This document shows, piece after piece, positions 40,922 through 50,273 of a DNA stretch of 64,000 bases (position 1 is its first letter; every line of letters begins with the position of its first letter). This stretch comes from Tritrichomonas musculus (taxonomy: Eukaryota > Parabasalia > Tritrichomonadida > Tritrichomonadidae): the NCBI GenBank assembly GCA_039105265.1, contig JAPFFF010000004.1:3472001-3536000 (forward strand), in the 5' to 3' direction. The position numbers and the translations under genes were made by a program. The notes beneath the pieces were generated by a model that saw only the letters and a list, made by a program, of their open reading frames with translations, did no database searches and was not told the DNA's origin.

Positions 40922-41260
40922 TTAAGGAGTTATAATAATCTTCGCTAATATTTCATCTAACTTTAACCCATGTGAAAGTAACGTTGTTTCAATAGACCCT
41001 AATTTATAAGATTGAGAAGATAATTCTGATTTAATTTCGTTTAACTTAATACTTAAATGATTTATATCAAGATCAATTGTATGTAATTTTTCCATTATAT
41101 CATTATAATATGTTTCATTAAAAAAAAACAAATATCTTTGTAATTTCATCTAAAATTTCTTTAAATTGTTCTTCAAATTTTGAGAAATACTGAATATAAT
41201 TGGATTGCATTATTGTATGAATATCATCAAGTTTCTCTAAAATTGTCTTATCAGTGATAA
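40922..41260 (-). pseudogene. Partial 145-aa gene next to the inversion junction (fossil)
   Basis: Related to 30586-31023, partial. It abuts the inverted Rep copy; the junction near 41260 has only a few bases of shared sequence, which suggests end joining. Confidence 0.55.
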
Positions 41261-42057
41261 ATTATTTGACCATTTTTGACTTCAGCTTGGAACCAGTATG
41301 CATCTGCCCATACCTTGACTTTTTCTGGGAAGCTTCTCAAGGAGTTGATACCTGCATCTTCAATAAGTACTACTTTTGTTCTTTTATCATCGTAGTTATC
41401 CCACCATTTGTTTTGTTGCTTGAAACAAATTAGATCTTGTGGGACTTGTTTTCTTGCCCAGTAGCTTTTTCCACATCCAGGGGGACCAGTGATCCAGAAA
41501 TTCTTGACCTTTAGTGAACCCTCCCATTGTGGGAGTCTATCAGCATGATCCATTTTCCATTTCATACAAAGACCTGGGAATTGAAACGCCATTTGTGTCC
41601 ATTTTTCAGAGAATTCCAACCATGACATTGACATTAGATCTTTTAAGGCATCTTTTAGTTCTTTTTCTTTATCAAACTTTTTCTGAAAGTCATTAGGGAT
41701 TTGACCTTGCATCATGAAATGATCTTTATCAGGCTTATTTTTGTTAATGTAGTCCAATGCCTGTTTTAATGTTCCTTTCATAGGTTCCCAGTCTGGACCT
41801 GTCAACCAGTACCGTACTATTTGAGTTCTATATACTTTCTTTGAGAACTTTACTACTATATGTATATGCCTGTTCCCTGATTCTCCTCTTTCTTCAGCAG
41901 CAGCCATTGCAACAATTTCAAGGAATCCTTTGGAAAATTGTAAGTTGCCATTGTTATCTATTGCATTTCCGAATTGAAGGGTCTGTTTCCAGTCTAAATC
42001 TTCAGGTATGTTCCATGTCCCGAACCAATAAGTAACTCTTGGATTTGTTTCCGTCAT
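41251..42057 (-). pseudogene. Rep, second copy, partial and inverted (fossil)
   Basis: The same protein sequence as the left Rep over about 265 residues from the start, including the three endonuclease motifs and Walker A and B. The antisense translations are the same too, which means the DNA is almost or fully unchanged. The duplication is therefore recent, or the copies have been kept alike by gene conversion. Confidence 0.85.
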
Positions 42058-42284
42058 TTGTAAAAAAATGATATTAAAATTAAAGATTTAATTTGTATAC
42101 ATAATGATCGTTTTAATATTTATATAAAATTAACAAAAATAAATAGCCGGGCTTTATTTCAGATAAAAGTTTATTTTTCCGTTTATTTTAATTGAAAAAT
42201 TTTTAATACCGCGAAAATTTAAACGATTAAAATACACTCAATTCTTAAATTTTATATTTATTTATAAAAAAACCATTTTTTAAA

Positions 42285-42644
42285 ATGTCAGCTCCTGTTT
42301 CTCAAGTTCCATCAAGATGTCCATCACCAACTTCGTATTCTCAACCAGTTTCTATAAGTTCCTCGAGTAGTTCTCAAGGCTTTGGTGATTGGATTAATTG
42401 GCCTCCATCAGCTCAAGGTTCTCCAGTTGGATCTCCTTTAGAACCTTCTTGGTTTTCTATTTCTACTGAAGATTACATGACTTCCTCTCCAGAAGTGTAT
42501 TCAGAAGATGAAAATGAATCAATTTTTAAAAGACAACAAGAAATTTTAGAACAAATCCAGATCATTGAATATAAGATTTTATTACAAAAACGAAAATTAG
42601 CTTCTCTAAAGAGGGAAAAATCCCAACTTGATTCTTTTGTTTAA
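42285..42644 (+). CDS. 119-aa Ser/Pro-rich protein, right copy
   Basis: Encodes the same protein as 31370-31729, here on the plus strand because of the inversion. Divergent from Rep as in the left copy. Its TAA stop is part of the junction element that starts the next gene. Confidence 0.6.
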   Translation: MSAPVSQVPSRCPSPTSYSQPVSISSSSSSQGFGDWINWPPSAQGSPVGSPLEPSWFSISTEDYMTSSPEVYSEDENESIFKRQQEILEQIQIIEYKILLQKRKLASLKREKSQLDSFV

Positions 42645-42664
42645 TAAACACTTCATTTTTTAAA

Positions 42665-42961
42665 ATGTCTTCTTTTTTAACTATGTCTCCTGTAATTGAA
42701 AATATTGATCAAACAAATGATTCTTTAATTTTTCTAACTTCAGTTGATGAATCGAAATTGTTAATTTCTCGTAATATCGATTTTCTCTCATTAATTGAAA
42801 ACAAGGACCAAATATTAATTGAATCTAAAGAAATTTTAGAAGATTTTTTAGAAAATAATGAAGAAATTAGAGAATTTTTAGTACAAAATTATAATTCCGT
42901 TATACCTTTAGGTACGTTTTTGTCAGATGATCCTTCTTCTATAATTTTAATAAAAAAATAA
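42665..42961 (+). CDS. 98-aa small protein, right copy
   Basis: Same protein as 31053-31349. Only 20 bp separate it from the stop of the 119-aa gene, all of it junction element (42640-42667). Confidence 0.6.
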   Translation: MSSFLTMSPVIENIDQTNDSLIFLTSVDESKLLISRNIDFLSLIENKDQILIESKEILEDFLENNEEIREFLVQNYNSVIPLGTFLSDDPSSIILIKK

Positions 42962-42990
42962 CATCATTTTATTTTTTGTTTTTATTTATA

Positions 42991-43779
42991 ATGTCTACTG
43001 TTCCTTCTAAAACAATGCAAAATTGGTGGGATTTAATTAATTTGATTCATCAAAATGATGAAAATATTGATAAAAATATTTCCGATATATTTATCACTGA
43101 TAAGACAATTTTAGAGAAACTTGATGATATTCATACAATAATGCAATCCAATTATATTCAGTATTTCTCAAAATTTGAAGAACAATTTAAGGTTCTCCTT
43201 CCCAAAAAAAATGTAAATCATTCAATATTGAATTAACTCATAGAATAAATAATTCAATAGAGCATTTTTCGGAAAAAGTTTTGGTGAAAAATTAAAAAAT
43301 ATGGCCTCAACGATTAAATCTTATTTCATTCAAAATTTCCCTATTTTTTTAATTCTATGATTTCTATCAGTAAAAAATCAAAATCGATAAAATTCCATAA
43401 ATATATTTTTATTCAATCATTTGAAATATATATCTATATAAATTTCATATTTTAATTCATTTTTAAAAACGATATTTATGTATATTTTATTTGTGAAATC
43501 TCATTGAATTTAATCTTTTGAATTTGAAAGGAGAACCTTAAAGAAATTTTAGATGAAATTACAAAGATATTTGTTTTTTTTAATGAAACATATTATAATG
43601 ATATAATGGAAAAATTACATACAATTGATCTTGATATAAATCATTTAAGTATTAAGTTAAACGAAATTAAATCAGAATTATCTTCTCAATCTTATAAATT
43701 AGGGTCTATTGAAACAACGTTACTTTCACATGGGTTAAAGTTAGATGAAATATTAGCGAAGATTATTATAACTCCTTAA
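42991..43779 (+). pseudogene. 145-aa gene interrupted by a MITE
   Basis: A copy of the gene at 30586-31023 in inverted orientation, starting at the ATG at 42991. The MITE at 43191-43537 is inserted in it at a TTAA. Flanks on both sides otherwise follow the left copy, which gives a clear empty site. Confidence 0.85.
43191..43537. mobile_element. TTAA-MITE, copy 1 (347 bp)
   Basis: Inverted ends GGTTCTCC...GGAGAACC, flanked by TTAA at 43187-43190 and 43538-43541. The unoccupied site is seen in the left element copy (one TTAA, near 30820-30830 on the other strand). No coding capacity. TTAA duplication is typical of piggyBac and Kolobok; the GG ends favour Kolobok, while piggyBac ends usually start CCC. 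So it is a non-autonomous DNA transposon that inserted after the element was duplicated. Confidence 0.9.
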
Positions 43780-43809
43780 TTTTATTTAATAAACACTTCA
43801 TTTTTTAAA

Positions 43810-44225
43810 ATGTCTTCTAAAAAAAAATGTAAACAAATCTCAAAATAAAAATTCTAATAAAAATTTTATTCCAAAAAAAAGAAAATATCAAACAATTACT
43901 ACGCAATCGTTTAATAGTGATGAAAATTTAACATCATTACATCAATCAGGCGGAACTTATACTACTACTTTAATTAAGAACTCATCAACACAAGGTGTTC
44001 GTAAAGCAAAAAATTTTACTTTACAAATATCTACAAGATATAAAGTAATCGAACCTCCATATTCAAAAAATCAAAAATATGGTACAGGACCTATTTCATT
44101 TGCTTTAGTATATTGTCCATGTAATCAAAATTCATTAACTCTTCAATCACCTACTTCACAACAAAATTTACTTTATCCAATTCCTAAAAATGTTATATTA
44201 TCAGGTTTTATTTTAGATGGTACAG
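43810..44225 (+). pseudogene. Capsid-like gene CP2, third copy, partial (fossil)
   Basis: Starts after an exact junction element (43785-43812) and follows the other CP2 copies, then joins directly to sequence just upstream of the 80-aa gene. Confidence 0.55.
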
Positions 44226-44233
44226 TTTTATAA

Positions 44234-44476
44234 ATGTCAGATAACATTAACATACTCGAAATATTTAACGAAAACTTTATTTCATCCATTAATAACGATA
44301 ATATGGATCAAAAATACCAAATATTACGTGATACAGAATTTAAATTGAATATGATAAAAAAAGAATTTTATGAAAAGATTATTAACGAATACGGAAATTC
44401 ATTTCAAAAGTTAATCGTCAAAATTAACAACAAACTACTTGAAGATACAGCTTTAAGAATTTTAAATAAATTATAA
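44234..44476 (+). CDS. 80-aa small protein, right copy
   Basis: Differs from 33287-33529 by three residues (N for S at 4, I for L at 30, R for H at 32, by my count). Followed by the same two GC-rich hairpins (44546-44565, 44587-44612). Confidence 0.6.
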   Translation: MSDNINILEIFNENFISSINNDNMDQKYQILRDTEFKLNMIKKEFYEKIINEYGNSFQKLIVKINNKLLEDTALRILNKL

Positions 44477-44545
44477 TTAATTATTATATAAACAATTTCT
44501 TTATTATTTTTTTTTCTTTTATTTAATTTTTAAATTTAATAAAAC

Positions 44546-44612
44546 GCAGAGTCTCTCCCCTCTGCTATTTTTATCGTTTTTGTCTCCTCCGATTCTCATA
44601 AGTTCATCGGAG
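44546..44612. terminator. Two GC-rich hairpins, right copy
   Basis: Same sequences and spacing as 33599-33665, between the convergent 80-aa and 68-aa genes. Their strict conservation suggests a functional site. Confidence 0.45.
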
Positions 44613-44717
44613 ATGAAGATTACTACGGATCCAGAAAAGTAAAAATATTATTTAGATTTTTTTTTGATTTTTAAAAAATAAAAGACGCTTAAAAAATAAT
44701 TAAAAGTAATTGTTTAT

Positions 44718-44924
44718 TTAAGAATAACCTAATGATTCAAGTTCTTCCAAACATCGACGCAGAATACGAGTAAGCTGATCAACCTGGCGTAAAAATTCAG
44801 TGATTCGTGGTCCATTATTGTTACGAGGAGAAGGGGGCTCTGTTCCATGATCATGAACATATTGGAGATATGATTCAAGCCCTTCTTTCAAAGAGACAAT
44901 TCCATTAGAAGTAGAAGAAGACAT
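44718..44924 (-). CDS. 68-aa small protein, right copy
   Basis: Encodes the same 68 residues as 33771-33977. Confidence 0.6.
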   Translation of the reverse strand: MSSSTSNGIVSLKEGLESYLQYVHDHGTEPPSPRNNNGPRITEFLRQVDQLTRILRRCLEELESLGYS

Positions 44925-45230
44925 CAATTAAAATGATTTACTAAACGTATTAATTATACGTTTAAATTGAAATTATTATAAACGGAATTTATAATAATGT
45001 CATTTAACAAATCACTTACCATTAAAGCATAACGAATTTCTTTCAAAAAAGTTCGTTACAAATAAAAATATTTAATCGAACTCACTTTTTAATAATTATT
45101 ACCGATTAAATATTCAGAAAATGTACTCAACGGTAACTTTTTGATAAATTATTTTTATAAAAATTACGATAGTTCAATAGTTTATTTTATTAATATTTCA
45201 ATAATTATAGAAATTCTATTCATTTTTCCA

Positions 45231-45749
45231 ATGGCTCAAAGGAAACAGTACGCTAAGAAAGGCATGATGAGACCAGTTCGTCAGCCAATTCCACCAGAAG
45301 AATTCAGTAGTAACAGCAGTTCAGACGAGGAAGAACAACAACCACCAAGACGAAGATATACAAGTTACACTCAAAGAGCAGATGAACAACTATCAAGAAA
45401 GAAGCTCGCGAACAAAAGATTAAAGAGACAGTTGCTTACAAGGAAGATGGACCACCTGATCAAGATGTGTGATGATTTCGAACCATTAGCGGACAGTATC
45501 CTCGACCTCTCCCATGAAACCGACCACTATAATGTCCCAATACGAGCTTTCCAAGGAGAATGGAACTCGATCACCACAATGCAATATGCTCTGGAATCAC
45601 TGCAGCAATGGATCGCATTCGGAGAGGAAGTCCAGCATATTGGAACAGTTTCAGATGACATTAAACCAGGACAACAACAACAACCTTCAGAAGTACAGAA
45701 GAAGTTCTTCGATTTATCTTCTTCAACAGAAGAAGAAAGTAATAATTAA
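45231..45749 (+). CDS. 172-aa protein with basic head, diverged copy
   Basis: From the ATG at 45231 (MAQRKQYAKKGMMRP), after TTCATTTTTCC. It is the positional partner of 34284-34787: flanking DNA is almost unchanged on both sides, but the coding part is clearly diverged. The core (FQGEWNSITTMQYALESLQ) is conserved in protein despite many silent differences, a sign of purifying selection on a real protein. The head is mostly different. Confidence 0.65.
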   Translation: MAQRKQYAKKGMMRPVRQPIPPEEFSSNSSSDEEEQQPPRRRYTSYTQRADEQLSRKKLANKRLKRQLLTRKMDHLIKMCDDFEPLADSILDLSHETDHYNVPIRAFQGEWNSITTMQYALESLQQWIAFGEEVQHIGTVSDDIKPGQQQQPSEVQKKFFDLSSSTEEESNN

Positions 45750-45891
45750 TCAATAAAAGATTAATTTCTTATTTTTATTTTTTTTTTTTAGTTTTTTTCA
45801 TTTTATAAAATTTCATAGGGGTAATGTAAAAATTTTGAAAATTTTGAAAAATTATCTTTTTATTTAAAAATGCCAAAAAAACAATAAGAAT

Positions 45892-46544
45892 TTATCTGAC
45901 AAATTTTATTCTTAATTTTGATCCTTTTCTAAAAAGGATTGATTCATCAAATTCAATATCATAATCAATCACTTCTTTAGATTGATCAAAAAATGATAAT
46001 TGAATAAAATATTCTGTTGGTCGTTCATTTGTTTCTTCTGTAATGATTTTATCTGGAATCAAGTCATTTGAGATGGAAAAAGTAGATTGACCATACATAC
46101 CAGTTTCTAAAGTATAAACTGGATTGGATTTGTTTAATTGAATATTAAGAACTGGAATGCTTGAGGTTGTAATTGCATTTAATTTAACATTTGGTTGAAG
46201 AAGAACAGAAGTAGAATCATTAGTTAATTTATAATTTACAATTGTGAAAAATGCATTCCAGGATAAATCATCATTTTGTTTATAATTAATTCTACAAGAT
46301 GCATCAAAAGCAGATTGATCAATAGGAATATTAGTATTACTTGGTTGAATAATATCAAATAATAATTCATCATCTATTTTTATAAAAGATTTTTCTGCAA
46401 CAGATATATCATTGAAAAAATTATATATAGTTTTTTCTTGAGATTTTAAAGGGGAAAGTGTTACTTCAAGAACTTCATATACAGGAGGAAGCGGAGATGG
46501 TGGATATATAGCTATTATTTTACTATCAGGAGAAATTGCTTTTA
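45892..46544 (-). pseudogene. End of a second beta-repeat protein gene (fossil)
   Basis: Open for more than 200 codons but cut off at the start of repeat A, with no ATG of its own. It shares with the 688-aa protein the pattern VLEVTLSPLKS...IYNFFNDISVAEKSFIKID (compare LKIKLSPFKT...YHFFNDTGVMEGSYVEID), so the two are paralogues. Confidence 0.6.
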
Positions 46545-47851
46545 TGATATAGCCATTAAAAAAAGATAAAAATGTTTGAAAACCAAATCCTCTCAAATAA
46601 ACGTCTATTTTATTTTAATATTCATTTTTTTGAATAAGCACGTTTTTTGGTTCTCACAAAAAATCTAGAATTTTCTGGAAAGACTGGAATAATATTACAA
46701 GCTCCAAACAACATATGCCTTATAATATAAAATATAATGAGATTTTACCGAGCCAATTAGGTTAAATATGTTTCTATTTTAGGATATTTATGTTTGCATA
46801 AATTTTTACATAAAAGCTCTTCAAATATTTTGTGAGTATAAAATTTGGATTATTTATTTTTATCTTATTAAAACAATTTCTTAAGGTTCTCCTTCCCTAA
46901 AAAAATGTAAATTATTCAATATTGAATTAACTCATAGAATATATAATTCAATAGAGCATTTTTCGGAAAAAGTTTTGGTGAAAAATAAAAAAATTTGGCC
47001 TCAACGATTAAATCTTATTTTATTCAAAAGTTTATTGAATTTGTGATTTCTATCAGTAGAAAAATAAAAACAATAATATTACCTGAAAATGTTTTTATAC
47101 AATTTTTTAAAATATATATTTTCATAAATTTTATATTTTAATTCATTTTTACAGATGATATTTATGTATATTTTATTTGTGAAATCTCATTGAATTTAAT
47201 CTTTTAAATTTGAAAGGAGAACCTTAAATAGAATTTATATTAAATATATGATATAAATATGATTAAATAAATATAAAATGAAACACAAAAATTATTTACA
47301 AATAAATACATATATAATTATAAATCTCCAAATGCATTCAAAATTAAAAACTCATCCATAATTCAAAGGTATAGAAATATTTTGATAAAGCATTCATAAA
47401 TAATTGTATGAGCTATTTTAATTTCTCATTATTAATGAAAATAATGATAGATTTTTATTTTCTCAAATTATTGTATGTAATCATTCAATTAAATTAATAA
47501 CATTTTATTGAAATTAAAATCAGAGTTTAAATTTCCAATATCTTATTTAATTTTTCGAAACCTAAATTATAATTAATAATTATATATATAATAATTTATA
47601 ATCATTCATATTTCCAATGTATAATAAATTTTTATTGATTTGCATAATGGATTACTTGAATCGTATTTTTGAATACTTAATAGTTTTTATTTATTCAATT
47701 TATATATTTTGCATATATCTCACAATAAAATTTAAATATAATATTTTATGGCTATTATAATAATATAAAATTCAATATAAAAACATATTATAAAATATGA
47801 TGATTTAAAAACCACTAGTTATTTCTATTTCGTTTTTTTCGAGTTTCCATA
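46545..47851 (+). repeat. Direct repeat A, right copy (carries a MITE)
   Basis: Direct copy of 28417-29380 with a MITE at 46885-47223. The left border follows directly on virus-like coding sequence; the right border enters unique DNA at 47852. See the left copy. Confidence 0.85.
46885..47223. mobile_element. TTAA-MITE, copy 2 (339 bp)
   Basis: Same family as 43191-43537, same orientation, with GGTTCTCC/GGAGAACC ends and TTAA at 46881-46884 and 47224-47227. The empty site is in the left repeat A (one TTAA near 28752). The two MITE copies differ at scattered sites and in length, so they are not a direct recent copy of each other. Confidence 0.92.
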
Positions 47852-49088
47852 GAGGTATTCATGTGAAGTGAAAACTCGTTATTTGATTTTTTTATTTTTA
47901 CTTTAATTGAATGAATATTTTATCTTATGAAAAAATATTAAGATTATTTACTTCTATATATTCAATACTGACATTTGCCAAAATTGGTTTTAATGGATGT
48001 TGAGAATTTAAAAACCATTTAAAAAATAATGTTTCATCTATATCTCGAGTCAAATAAAATATTTATGAATTATAAATCAATAATAATATTTTATATTTGA
48101 TTTATAAAATATATTATCTGTTATATATCCAATTTATTAGCCATATATAAATTTAAATGCAAATTAACATTAAAAAATTAAGAAAATGACTTATTTCTCA
48201 ATTGATTTACGAAATAATTATATATTAATTGTAGAATATAATAATAATAAATATTTAAATAAATTTTATTATGTAAATAAGTTACTTTATACTCTCATTT
48301 TAAAGAAAAATGTAATTTTATATTTTGTATTATTTTGAATTATTTTTCATCGTATTTTGGTACGTTATTATTTTTTAGTGACGTGAGATGATTATTTTCG
48401 GTGAAGTGAAGTTAATAGTGAAGTGATTCTTGAAAAATATAAATTTCCTCATCTTCTTAAAAATATTTTTTATAAAGTAAAATTATTATGTACTATATTA
48501 TAAAAATGACTTTAATATTTAATCTATTGAAAACCAAAAAATAATCACAATACAAAGCAACATATTTTTTTAGAAATTCAATATAAAATCATCGTTTAAT
48601 TGAATTTTTCATTTTTTTTTTGTTAATTTATCTATTTAATATATAATGTAAAACTTAAATATAAAATTTAAATAGTATATAAAATATAATATAAATAATA
48701 TATATAAAATAAAATAATGTTTTAATAAAAATACTACTAGGATAAAAAATGTTTATTATTTCAATATAAAAAATATAATAACTGAAAAAGTTAAAAATTT
48801 ATAAAAAATAAAAAAAATATAAACAAGTGTATCTCTAGAAAATAAATATTTTATAAACATAAAAGTATTAATAAGTTATCAATATATATATTCTATAATA
48901 ATTAATAAAACAAAATTATATATATATTTATATTTCATCAATTTTTATATAAAAAAAATTATATAGCCTCTCAATTATAAAACGATTCTTTTTCAGAAAA
49001 ATAAAAATAGAAATATCTCAAAAATAGGAGTATAAAATTCTTATCCATTAAAGTTCATTCTTAGTTTCAAAATAAAAATAAAGAAAAT
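47852..49088. other. AT-rich spacer right of the accessory island
   Basis: About 1.2 kb without a gene. A short G-containing stretch near 48375-48425 repeats GTGAAGTGA-like words (GTGACGTGAGATG, GGTGAAGTGAAG, AGTGAAGTGATTC), also near 47871 (ATGTGAAGTGAAAAC). Otherwise TA-rich runs. Confidence 0.6.
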
Positions 49089-50096
49089 ATGATCAATACT
49101 ACAATATTTCGTCAATTTCTCTACATGAATACCTCTGTTTCCATACATTTATTTTTAATATTTTTGAGTATTAACGAACAAAAAATGCAAATTGTTGAAG
49201 CTCAATTTTGTACAAATAAATATTTAACAGTTTGCTCTAAAAAAAATGTTCATGTTTATGGTTTACAACCCATACAGTCGATAGTTTCAATATCTGGAGG
49301 TCCATTTGTTCATTCAGTTTATTCAAAGCAGTTTTTATTTGCTGTTTCTGATTCTAATACTCCACCATACACATTAAGTTTTTTATTAATATATAAAAAC
49401 GGTGCATTATTGCGTTCTATTGAATTTAATTCTAATATTCTCTCAATCCGTTCTTCAGAATCATACGTTTTCGTTTCGCTCGAATCGACCATTCAAGTGC
49501 TCGAAATTGATACATTTAATTTGGTTTCTACAATTGAACGTCCTAGTAAATCTGGTCTTTTAGCTTGTTCAGAGCAATATGTCTCTTACACTAATGATGA
49601 GCATCCAGGATATGTAACTATTTGTATAATTCCTGGATTCTCAGTTATACAAAATATTCAGTGTCATAAAGATCCAATTACCATGTTATCATTTTCTGAA
49701 GATAGCAAATTATTAATAACTGCAAGTACAGTTGGAACTTTAGTTCGTATATTTAATATTGAGAGTGGTCGTAAGTTAGATGAATACAGAAGAGGTTTTA
49801 CTCAATCATCTATTATTGCTGCTGCTGCAAATGATTTAATGGCTTGCGCAATTTCACCTTCAACTCTTCACGTTTTTCTGGGTGACAGTCAGCACATAAC
49901 AACAAGAATGAGTTCAACACCATTGAATTGTTGCACAATGAGATCATCTGTTGCTGTTATTGATGTAAATGGTATTTTGACAATATATAAAGTGGATGGA
50001 TTAAATGGAACTGCTCAAATGGTAACGCAATATAGAATTCTCTCTGCAACGCTGTCAGATGATCATCAAAAAAAGACGAAGAATCTATTAGTCTAA
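49089..50096 (+). CDS. PROPPIN (Atg18/WIPI-like phosphoinositide-binding beta propeller)
   Basis: 335 residues with seven weak WD40 blades. The family signature is at about 200-240: HKDPITMLSFSEDSKLLITASTVGTLVRIFNIESGRKLDEYRRG. The canonical motif is FRRG; here it is YRRG, with both arginines that bind PI3P and PI(3,5)P2 kept. PROPPINs work in autophagy and endosome/vacuole shaping. The N-terminal 40 residues are odd; starts at residue 13 (MNTSVS) or 33 (MQIVEA) are possible, and the blade pattern makes residue 13 likely. It lies just right of the accessory island. Confidence 0.85.
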   Translation: MINTTIFRQFLYMNTSVSIHLFLIFLSINEQKMQIVEAQFCTNKYLTVCSKKNVHVYGLQPIQSIVSISGGPFVHSVYSKQFLFAVSDSNTPPYTLSFLLIYKNGALLRSIEFNSNILSIRSSESYVFVSLESTIQVLEIDTFNLVSTIERPSKSGLLACSEQYVSYTNDEHPGYVTICIIPGFSVIQNIQCHKDPITMLSFSEDSKLLITASTVGTLVRIFNIESGRKLDEYRRGFTQSSIIAAAANDLMACAISPSTLHVFLGDSQHITTRMSSTPLNCCTMRSSVAVIDVNGILTIYKVDGLNGTAQMVTQYRILSATLSDDHQKKTKNLLV

Positions 50097-50273
50097 ATTT
50101 CTTTTTTTTTTTTTTTAACCAATTTATAAGTAAATGTTTTTTAAATCAGAAATTTGGGCGATCGTTAATAAAAAAAAGTTTTAGTGAACGGCAGCATTTC
50201 AAGCAAATCTTTATTTGTATCAGTAAAATTTGAAAATTTTTAAAATTTATCAAAATTAATAAACGTCCTTATA

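Larger units (their letters stand above)
36530..46544. mobile_element. CRESS-DNA-virus-like element, right copy with inner inversion (fossil)
   Basis: Second, longer copy. From the left: long beta-repeat protein, four capsid-like genes, a partial 145-aa gene, then a segment in inverted order (Rep, 119-aa, 98-aa, 145-aa and CP2 genes), then the 80-aa, 68-aa and 167-aa genes in the same order as in the left copy, and the end of a second beta-repeat protein. The CP2 and 145-aa genes therefore occur twice as an inverted pair. Several genes are broken (about five). A MITE sits inside one of them. Near-identity of Rep with the left copy suggests a young duplication; other parts are more diverged, so the copy is a mosaic. 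Confidence 0.75.

Noticed and set aside
29476-46544. Polinton/Maverick or virophage identity
   Set aside because: No protein-primed DNA polymerase, retroviral-type integrase, packaging ATPase or double jelly-roll capsid seen; the replicase is an HUH-SF3 Rep.
28417-47851. Repeat A as long terminal repeats of a retroelement
   Set aside because: No reverse transcriptase, integrase or gag-like frame lies between; the cargo is CRESS-like and the repeat ends are not LTR-like on both sides.
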